From positions 19,926,603-19,990,602 of the forward strand of contig HG738137.1 of assembly GCA_000499405.2 (NCBI GenBank): a DNA stretch of 64,000 bases, given 5' to 3'. Position numbers and translations under genes: made by a program. This stretch comes from Onchocerca volvulus (lineage: Eukaryota; Nematoda; Chromadorea; Rhabditida; Onchocercidae). The notes beneath the pieces were generated by a model. The model was not told where the DNA came from, did no database searches, and worked only from the letters and a program-made list of their open reading frames with translations. Within the stretch, counting starts at the first letter, position 1, and every line of letters begins with the position of its first letter. This document shows positions 50,099 to 61,200 of this stretch, in pieces.

Positions 50099-51889
50099 AC
50101 AAGCAAGTACGGACAAATAAAAATCCGAAATTAATACAAAGCATTTCATAATTCGGAAGTATTTTTTTTCTAATAAAAAAAAAATAATGCTGAAAAATCA
50201 AAAGGATTCCTTAGATTCTTAGATAAATAATTGATTAAGGAGAAATTTTATGAAAATATAATAGTGATGAGGGAGGAATTTATTGAAATATAACCATAAT
50301 GCTGTAGATAATGACAATAAAGCTTACTGAAAGGATATAAAATTCAAGTTAAGGAAAGGGGACATAACTCACAGAAAAAATTGAATAATTTGCTCATTAA
50401 GAGCTTCACTTGATTAGCTAGATTCCGAAACTTAAACAATCTTTTGAGTTACTCATAATGCAAGCTTTAAATAAATGAGCCTTGTATATTTTTAGCCATG
50501 TGTTAGATGATATGGCACAATCAGTTTCTTCCTGCTGTCGATATGAGATGCCAATATCTAGATGAATTATTCTCAATTAATTAATTTTCATTTGCTTTTT
50601 CATATGCAGATTTGACATACATTTAATTACTCCAATTAATACCATCAAAAATTCATGCGAACACTAGTTCACAAAATTCTTTTTAATCCACAATTCACAA
50701 AATTCTTTCTAGTAACTTTTAAGAAATATATATATCATTTATTTATTAATTTTTGTTTATATACATTTAATTACTAGAATCTGAATCTGAAAAACGCCTT
50801 TGAAAGTCAAAAGGAATATTGTGTGGCAAGATTATGGAACGTTTCTATATTACATATTTCGATTAAAGCTATATGGAAAATGTAATCCATAAATTTAAAG
50901 TGCTTCATTGCATCCGAAAAACTGAATTATTTTCTAGTTTTTATTCCTTTTCCAAAAAGAAAAAAAAAATAGCAATAGAAAAAACTTGAGAAAATTTTCT
51001 GAAATCAAGAAGTCAAAAAGGAAAGTTTATTATGAGTTCGAATTATATCTTGATCTGCAAAAAAAAAAAAGCCAAAACAGCTGGATATGATATAAAATAA
51101 ACCTACTGTCTGTTAATCAGCTCATTTCCAAATAAAAAATCGATTACATTATTGTTCAATGAAATTTTGCCGAAAATAACATCTCCTCTCCCGTTGCTTT
51201 AGAAAATTGTTCGAAAGTGAAGAGTAGTTCAAAAAGTTTTTGTTTTCCTCACTTGGCTGTTACAATTACTTCGTCTGGATAGGTGGAGTATGAATTCGAA
51301 GCATAAAAATCAAAAACTGAACCTTGTGTGCCATTCTACAGATCCATAAGTTTTTTATTTCACTACTCTGAAAACGAGTATTGAAGCAAAGACTTCCTTT
51401 TTTTTTCTTGCCCTCTCTTTCTCTAGAAAAAAAAGGCTGGAAAACTTCTTCCTCTGTTTTTGCCTCAAATCATCCCATTTGATAACAAATATTTTTGAAA
51501 TATAATGTTCAACATGTCTTGGCAGTATCACAAAATACAAGCAAAAAGTTGTAGGAACGAACCAACAAAATCAATGATGGAAGATCCGATGAATGATTGA
51601 TGGAATAAGTTGGAACGACGTTCAAATAAACATCGATCAATCAATTTATAGTTCATATTCTTTATTGATTTTGTTGCACTTATCGACAAGGATCAAACTG
51701 AAGTCACACAAATAAGTTTATCGAAATACTGCAATAGAACTTTGCAGCAACAACTGATGAAATCATACTTTTTTATCTTCTAATGTTGTAAGAAATCTGA
51801 TATCAGTTCAGAACTTGGGCCTGATTCTGTAATCGAACGGAATATTTTGTTCCATAAAAACTGATCTAATATTAAATTGGTCTGACATA
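50099..51889. other. Spacer between two solo LTRs
   Basis: This is 1.8 kb of AT-rich sequence with A and T runs and no supported gene. It contains no internal retrotransposon region, so copies B and C are not the two ends of one element; their different flanking duplications say the same. Confidence 0.6.
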
Positions 51890-51894
51890 TATAC

Positions 51895-52669
51895 TGTTGT
51901 AAAATCCGAAATGCCGACATAATCAAGATGTTTTTATGATAGAAATCTGCAGTATTTCCCATACGTGTAAATCATTTATCCATATCGGGCACAATGGCTT
52001 TGTCTCTCATCTTTCAGTCTATTAATAATACCCATGCGCTTTATCTAAAGATTGTAATTGGTTGTAAATCATGTCAATTGTCAAATTTTTGCATTGAAAT
52101 TGTAAAGTTTTAAATAATGTAGGGACTAAAGTTCGTATTCTTTGTTTAAATGCTTTGAGCATTGCATATCATTCTTTAATCCTTTTTCATACCATCTTTT
52201 GCATGATTAATGTGTGAACCTTCGTCCTCTATCAAGGATGATCCATATAAAAACGGTGCTTTCGGGACAGCATTATTAGTATATCAGGATCAGCGACGTG
52301 AGCAATGTTTTTATTCATCGACAGTAAGGGAGGTAAATCGTAAACGGACTCTTCAACATTGGAATCTATAAATCTAGCAACGCTTTTCAACTCCAGTATT
52401 AATGACAAATCAGTTCCGAACCAATATCAAGCGATCTCATGACATTACAAGCAACAATTCATCAGAAGATCACTGTTAGTATTCTTTATATTTATCATGC
52501 ATTGTTCATTTCTATTGTCTACTATCTTAAAGTGCAATATTGCTTATAATATCGTGTAAATCCAAGAAAGCTATTGATGACCTAGTGAAGTTACGATAGC
52601 AGGAAGATCTCCAGTCCAACGAATCTTGAATCGCAAATTACAAATCAGTCAGAATCTTTTTTTCCAACA
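51895..52669 (+). mobile_element. Solo LTR, copy C (more diverged)
   Basis: The 775-bp element begins TGTTGTAAAATCC and ends TTTCCAACA, and aligns with copies A and B along its length. Its flanks, TATAC (51890-51894) and TATAT (52670-52674), match in four of five bases, consistent with a decayed target-site duplication. A TATA-like CATATAAAAACGG at about 52246-52258 sits where an LTR promoter would be expected. The poly(A)-signal position reads AAGAAA instead of AATAAA. It is probably the oldest or most decayed of the three. Confidence 0.8.
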
Positions 52670-52674
52670 TATAT

Positions 52675-55294
52675 ATATATACAAAGTTTTATGAAGATAT
52701 AATAAGTTGAATGCTGAGTTTGTCAAATAAGACATGTGGATTAAATTATTTAGTTCTGTCCGTTACATAGATCAATTAAATTAAAATGATGAATACGTAA
52801 TCATTCTTGACCAGAATCAGAGCCAACAATAACTGTAATGCTTATTATTATTCTGACCTTACGTCTTCATTGTTTCCAGCGATACCAACTACTTTTTCTC
52901 TTTTATCTTATATTTTTCATTCAAACGCTCTTTATTGTTGTCTCCCTTCTTTGATTTTCACTTTGTCATTGTTTGCTTCTTCCCTTCATTCCTGTTCAAT
53001 TTCATAATGAACATATATGTCGAGAAATTTTGTCTCGTGGCACGTAGAATCTCAACCTCAAACTTGGGTAATTAAACCGTTTATCATAAGAAAACTTGAT
53101 AACGCAAAACACGACAATTACAAACATTGCATCAGTAAAGCATGATTATTACAAACTTCATATCAATAAAACATGGTAAAATTAATGGTGAAATTACTAA
53201 TATAATAAAAAGAGTAGTAAGGAAGATTTGAATAACTGGAACGTAAAAACCAGCCACTCGTTGGCATGGGTAATTTTGAAAATGGTAAATAACGAAGGAT
53301 TGATAATGCATACATATGCGCTTTTGTTAGCGCAATACAGTTGGGCTTTTGTTAGCAGCTTGGTTTTTGTTGGCGCAATGCAACTGGGCTTGTTAAATTT
53401 ATTTTAATGTAAATTAGGTTACATTATCAAAAAGAAAAATAAGTGCAGCTAGCAAAAATGTTACTTCTAATTTGCATTACAAGGAAAAAATCACTTTCCG
53501 GTATTCAGTTGTTCTGACAATATACTTGAAGTTACATTGTTGATTCTGCTTCCCTGTCTTTACTCCGTAGTGCTTCGCATTAGGAAAAGAAAAATCATCT
53601 ACTTTATAATTAACAGAGAGCAAGTTGCTCAGATTTAGTTGAATTATTTTAGTGTAACTAGTAATTCAACAGTGACTTGACAATGATGAAGTTAAATCCT
53701 TCATTCTAAATATAAAAATTACCATAATGCTAACTGTTGTTTATGACCCATTATATTCCGAGGTCATTCAAGTGCAGCATTTTAGAGACACAGAGTTTAA
53801 TTTAATAATAAACATATACTTGATGAGAAGCATTTCTGGTCATGTCTAAATGAAATTGCGATCAATAAAAACTGACATATTTGCTAACGTATGAAGTACT
53901 AATTTATTTTTTGAGAAATGAATTTAGATAGTACTTAACTATTACTGATAGCACCATCAAAATGGATTCTTTAATTGATGCAAAAGCATTCAACAACTAA
54001 TCCTTGCAGATTTAAAATGATGAAATTCTTTGCATACATGTAAATAATAATTTTGCCTATTGTTCATGATTTTGTGTTGCATACTGAGCATTCTGATGTA
54101 ATGATCATGTACTTTTTTGGAATTTTTAACGTAAATTCGTATTTTATGGCGAAAAAATATGATTAGATGAGCAAGAAAACAACAAACTTATATTAAAAAC
54201 CGCGTTAAACAGAGAGAAACCATAAAAATGAGGGAAAACGAACAATGTCGCTCTTGCACAAGAATGTGACGAAATTGACTGAAAAAAAATTTTCTTGAAC
54301 TCAAAAAAACAGAACTAAAACAAGGAATATTTAGGGACCGGAAATCAAAAATGATAAAGTAAGATGATTACCGTACGGTGATTATTATATGAGTAAGGTG
54401 ATTATTATATGAAAGTGAAATTGAATCTTCTTAACGTCACATTTTGTTAAAATTATCAAAATTACAATCGAATACGGTAAAAGAACTGTAATAATGAGAG
54501 AGTATGACAAAGACGTCCAAATAAATTATGTACTGATCCAAAATGTATTTTTCCTTTAATGCCAAAATAGAAACATTCAAAATCAATCATAAATTTCTTG
54601 ACAAGAATAGAAACAAAACGATAGTATCATCATTTTGTAAAGACTACACAAGTGATAAACAAAAATTTATGTGAACGCCTGGAATATGTGGATACATAAA
54701 ATTGATCCTCTGTAGTCCGTTTATTTCTAAAAATACAAGCAGCAGGATATAATCATTTCAATCATTGAATTTCTTGGCTAATATATGATATATTCTCTTT
54801 GAATGAAAAAGATTGATTCGAAGACATATAAATCAATAAAAACCCACAAGTTTTTCGTTAGGAAAGCAGGCTTCATTCATGTGTAAACAATTCCCCTCCG
54901 AAACATCCTCTAATTTACCGTACAATGCTTATGAATGAATTGGTCACAATAATAGAGGAGTGGAAAAAGAAATAAATTACAGCGGTGAAAAATGAAAATT
55001 ACATGTCTCCGTAGAAATGAAGTTGAGTCGTATTTTTATCTAAAAAATATATTTAGAATTTTTCTTCAGCTGAAAAAAAATTTTCTCAGGAATTTCCGGA
55101 GGTGCAGTTTTCAATACATAAATCATTGATTTATTCATTTCGTTATACAAAATGAAAAAACATGACACATACACGACACACACAAACATACACACACAAT
55201 GCATTACTGAAGAACATTAGTGAAAATATTCAAGATGCAATGATTAAAAATAGCAAAGATAATATTTTATGCAATTTAACATTTTCTAAAATCA
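52675..55294. other. Intergenic region downstream of the filamin gene
   Basis: No supported gene. At about 53318-53395 three imperfect copies of a GCTTTTGTTAGCGCAAT-like word occur in tandem. A 19-bp GGTGATTATTATATGA-like duplication lies at about 54378-54411. A CA-rich stretch lies at 55166-55199. TTTATT at 55130-55135, read on the - strand as AATAAA, is a plausible filamin poly(A) signal about 160 bases past the stop. Confidence 0.5.
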
Positions 55295-58200
55295 TCAATA
55301 ACCGCTCATAAATTTAGGTCGTATTGCGGCACGCATAGCATGAGGTGGTTGTGGTGGCATCGCACCATATGGCAGCATGGACCCATGCGTTCCCGTCCCT
55401 GGAACCCCTGGTGATGGCAAAGGCAATGCACCTGCATGAGGTTGAAGAAATGGTGGAGGTCCATGCGGTGGAGGTCCACCGAGGAATAATAGTGGTGGTG
55501 GCGGAGTACCAATCCAGCCGGGTGGTATGAACGGAGTTGCCGGTTGTGGTGATGGAGCATCACCGCATAGGAATCGCTGCAGTTCCTGCTCTGTGTCCAC
55601 AATCATTACGAGAAACGGCGATCCTGGGACATGTTCACCATGCCATTTAACTTCCACCTAAAATTAATTGACATGTACACTTAAAAGTATAAACGTTGAG
55701 AACAGTTCCAACACAATGCCAAAACTAGCAAACTATAAATTATCCAAGAATTATGCTAGCTTTTACATCTCCAGTCTTAGCCTTTAACTTCTAAGTATGG
55801 AAAAGTAACTATACTCAAGACTTCGTTTGCATATCTATCTTTTATATTCCAATATTCTGAATGCTCAAGTTTACTAATTACTTTAAGACTGGAATAATAA
55901 ATAAAACAAAGACCTGGTAATCCCCAGGTTCTTTTGGTTCATATTTGCAATGAATTGTTCGTTCCTGCTTCTTTTCTCGTTGCATTTCTACATTAAATGC
56001 TCCCTTTGGTCCTCGAACACGCACCGTGAGTTGTCCTGCTCCAGCACCTTTCGTTTCAACAACGAAATTTGATTTAAATCTGCAACAAGTAACTTTAATT
56101 ATTTGTTGGGTGCATTTATGACTAAAATGTGCGTAAAAGAGATAAAGAGATGGAAACTGATCATATTTCTTGGAATCAGATTGCTGAATAAAAAAAAATT
56201 GACAGTAAAAATCGAGATCGTTAAAAAAGTTTCAGCTTACGTAGAAAGAATTCCATGTTCGATTCCAGGTCCATATACACGAACTTTAGATGCATCTGGT
56301 GGATAGGAAACATTGAAAATAAATGGACTTCCTGGCACTTGCTCGTCTGAATACTTCACAACTGAAATAAGTGAAATGAAGAAAATTTCTGAAATGCACT
56401 CTGTTCGAGCTATTTTTATTCTGCTATTATGTATTTTTATCGCGATTAAAAAGGATCGATTGTCACATAAATCAGAGAATTTGAAAACATATGAATGTGA
56501 AAAAAGATACAAGAGGAAATAAATCAAACTTCAGAAAATAATTTCCAGTCTGTTTTGAGTATTTAAAGATTATCAAATGAAAAAATGCACAAAATCGAAT
56601 TATTACTATTTATTATAAAAATTTTAAGAAAAAACGTACCCAGCGTATGTTTCCCGATTTCAGAAGGTTTGATTGAGAGAGTATATGTACCATCCCGAAG
56701 ATCATAAAGCTCGCAAAACGCAAGTTTTGTTGGTCCCATACACTGTGCTGATAATTGACCTGAAAAGGAAATATTTTTCTGAAAATTATGTACACTAGTA
56801 ATGAAAATACTTCCCACATAAATTCCTAACTCAAGATTTTTCGGGAACCTATACAGTAATCCAAATCAGATGAATAATCTCTTCGGTTTCGACGCTAAAA
56901 TCAACTCATGCTGAGAATTTCAAAAAGATTTTGACCGAGTGTGCAATCGATCTTCCTATGTTATCTTCGTTTTACTACTAATATATTATTAACGAAGCAG
57001 AAAAATAATGCTATATAATAAGCAGTAAGCGGCGTTTACTGTAAGGTAATAATTTCTAGTAATAACAATATAGCATTTCTGTACTAACGGTAAACAATTA
57101 TGAAACGGTTCAACGTATACGTACAATTGTCTATAAGTATAGGTAAAAAAAAAAAAAAAAAAAAAAACAACACATTAAATAAGCGTGTTTTTTTTTTTTT
57201 TTTTTATTCATTAAACATGCTATTTTTTCTCAATTCATTAAATAAAGGTATAGTTACCTACAACATTTTGAAATTTCTATCCCTCACACAAGCCTTAAAG
57301 TTGCTGATTGCTTTTGGAGATGCCCGTACAATGCAAATAATATTATTAAAGAAAAGAGTTCATACCTGGTCCCGCTTTTCTTGTGTCGATAATAGTTTTC
57401 ACATCCTCATTAACAATTCCCATTTTCAATGTATTCGCATCAATACTGATAGCTTCTGCAGCACTCGAATGCAAGTCAACCTGCACTCGGAAAGGTGAAC
57501 CGCGAACATGATGTCCATCCCATAATACCTGCAACAAAAATGCAAAATGTTCGCAATGTTCTATTTTAATTCTATATATTAAATCATTTCTAATTCTTCA
57601 AAACTTCAGGATTCAAATAAGTGAGAAAGCACAATCAATCAGTCGAGAATCTTACTTTTACATAATCAAAAGCCCTATCCTTATCTGAGTCTTTGAACGA
57701 AGAGTTGGTAATTGTGACAAATATAAAATCGATTCGCAAAATTACTTCATATCAATAAGCGAAAAATGTAAGTAAAAATTTGAAAAAATGAACCTGTAAC
57801 TCATAAATGCCAGGTATCAATGGTGTGTAGACAGCTTTATAAACGTTATTTCCCAAATGAGTTAAACGCACCGGAATATCTGCTTTTTGTCCAAACAAAG
57901 AACATGATATCTGTCCATCTGAAATATCCATTTACCTGATAATCGCTTAGAATCAGAAAATTTCAAGCTTAAATCACTTATAATATAGGCTGACATTTAT
58001 AGCTAGTAATCCAACAAACAAATTGTGCCAAAATTAACTAGGAATTGCAAACCTCTGGAGACATCCGAGCCATCGATGATAAATTCCGTTGGTTCATTAT
58101 TGGCAGCCCGTGTTAAGCCCTCACCTCGCACTACTACTCTCAAGCAGTCTGTTTCGCTCCTCTCGTGAGTCAGATAATCTCTAAATTTCAGTATTCATAA

Positions 58201-61200
58201 AAATGAATCAAAATTTAGATGAATCAGAAAAAAAAATGAATCAAAATTCGAGGGTCATTTAGATTATTTCCAAAAATTGACAATTCCCCCTAAACTTACT
58301 TTTCGTATTCAAAGGGAGTTTTACAAGTAAAAATAGTAGAAATAGTAAATCCATCAAGAAATATAGGTCCAGAATCGAAAAAAGAACTTGAATAGCGCTA
58401 ACAACTTAACCATTTCAGCAATCGAGAATTATTACATACTCTAAATTCTTCTCTTTAAAAGATTGTCCAAACACTACTTAATATTTAAAATGAGCTATTA
58501 CTCTTCAACCATATTAGACTGAATAGCATTAGAAATCAATTTATTAATTACAACGATTTCTAAAAATTTCACTAAAAACTGAAATATATAGCTTAAGTTG
58601 GAAAATGTCAAAATCATTCATAAATATTTTAGTTTGCGAAAATAATTTGAAAGCCATTTACTCAGATCGAGATCTTAAGGTATTATGCGACGTTGCCATA
58701 ACAGCATTCGTAAACGGGAGAGCACGTGAGGTTGAGGGCTGTTCACCTTCAGCAATCACGTGTAATGGCTGCGCTTTTTGAACTGCCATATCCGACCAAT
58801 AAAGATAAATACTGTATTTTCCAGGTTGGTGTGGACAATATATTATACGATATTTGCCATAGCCGAGTGACTCGATATCATAATCATTCACTAATCTGCC
58901 GTCCCAATCACGAACTTCCGCTCGAAGTTTGCCTAAATTTTTTGATTGCGAAAAATCCAGAAAATTTTACTAAGTTCAGAAGAATTTGTCAAGGTAAATA
59001 AGGCTGATAAAACAACCTAATTACCGTTATCAAATGACACAACTACAAGTTCTTCCAAACATAAATTAGCTTATAATTAAAACTATCTAGTTATGGAGAT
59101 TTCAAAAATTTTAAACTATTCAAAGTAATTTTTGCAGAAAAATAACTTACCAGATCCGGCGGCTGTAGCATCAACATCGATGATGTTTCTCTGCTGTACT
59201 GCAAACTGATATACACCATCTTCATCGGCCATGTGATCATTAACAATCACTTTCCGTGGATCAACAACTTCGATCCCGAATGGACTTCCTGAATTAATTT
59301 CACTGTTTCAAATCTAGCTATCATTAACAAAATTTAGATGAAAAAGGAAATTAGTCAACAATGCCAGGAAAAAAATCACCTGAAATGGTTCGATTATTAT
59401 ACTCAATATTTATCAAATAACGGCCCACTTCCATTGGTGTAAAGGAAATTTCTGTTGTTCCATCTGGATTTTTGTTTGCTGTATGCCGAATTTTCGCTTT
59501 CTTCGGTCCTATTAAAGAATTGACAAATTAGAAACAAATTTGTTAAAAATCTACTAAACGTGAAGAACTTGAATTTACTTCAATATAAGAAAGCAATGAA
59601 AAGAATTTTGTTGAAGAAGAGGAACAAATCAACTTGCTCAAACTGAGAAAACTTCTCATAAGAAAAAAATTATTTCAACTGAAAATTTGTTAAGAAATAT
59701 CATACATAATTTCTTCAGTTCCTAATAAGGAATTTAACTTTTGTTAAATGAAGGAAAAGTTTTAGAAAGAAGTTTCATTACGAAAATAAAAACACTTGCT
59801 CGGACAGTCATAAGTTTTTATATTCTCAAAAATTTGAAGGATTTGCTATTTCTATACCTCGTACATCGATTTTCAGATTCCCTTTTACATTTTTAGCATC
59901 AAAAATGATGCTTGTTGGACGTTCCACCTCTACGGGATGTTCGATCGCAACTCCACGTACAGTAGGCTTGCCGTGCTCTTCAACAATCAATGTATGTGGC
60001 GTTCCTGAAACATAAATTAAAGAAATTGAAAGAAAATAAATCGGAAGATATGATAAGTAAAAATAGATCAGAAAAACTACTCAAATTTTTACCGTCAACG
60101 AGGAAACCAGCCAATTTTGTGGACATTTTATATTGACCAATTTTGTTTGGAATAAATTTGAAAACATCATCACCATCGGCGGTTGTTTGCATATCGAATC
60201 GTACCAGTTCATTAGATGGATCAATTAATTCCACGGTTAAGTCACCATCACCAGCTAGCTGACGATTCACTATAAATTTTTCAAATTTTAAAAATTCTTT
60301 GATATGAATAAGAAAAAAAGATAAATATGCTACAAAACAGCGTGCCAGTAGCAAAGAAATCTATGACTAAAGAACTTGCCGGTGATTACCGCAGGTTGAT
60401 TGAGAATGAATGGTTCATTGACACCTTTGATAAAAACTTTTCGTGGATCGATTACTATGCATTTGAATGGACTACTAACTATTGGTGCATCAGCAAATGT
60501 TACTTCAATTTGGTGAAGACCTGAAGGAAAAATAGCGATCTCAGGAAAATTTGGAAGATGAAAAGATCTATAAGATCTGTGAGTTTAATGAAAAATTACT
60601 TAAGATCTGTGCGCCATTTAACTAATGTTCTCTTAGTGGATCTAATATTGAAATATTTTGAAGACTTGGTTTGTTATAAATATATTACTACGAAAGAGAT
60701 TAGAAGAGAACTTGAAAAGAGACGGATTTGATCGCCTTGCATAAAGTATAATAAATAATACAGTGGATATTATATTCTTAATTAGAAATCTACTCATTAA
60801 TGCAAAATATCCGGGCTTGAACTTCATTAACTCGAAGTATTCAGGCTTGAACTTTTATCTCAACGTTAGCATCATATTTTTTGGCTCTTCTCTAAATTTG
60901 TTTTTCACCGATACTTCATAGCTTTTTTTTCGTCTTTACTTCTATATTGATTACGTATTTAGATAGTATTACCATGCTTCATTTGTCTTAAAAATCGACG
61001 GATGGTACTCCTGTTAATCAGAAGATTAATAAAGAGATAGAAGTAATGGAAGAGTTCATAACCTATAAATTTATTCTTACTATTTCCAAGCATAAGTAAC
61101 ATATACACTTATTATTTACATGAACTAACACTTAATGTTTGTGAACAAATCAAGAATCAATCACTGAATGCACAATGTTTATAAAAGACAAATATTATAA

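Noticed and set aside
49260..52674. Solo LTR copies B and C as the two ends of one full-length retrotransposon
   Set aside because: The 1.8 kb between them has no gag/pol-like coding, and each copy has its own target-site duplication, so they are separate insertions.
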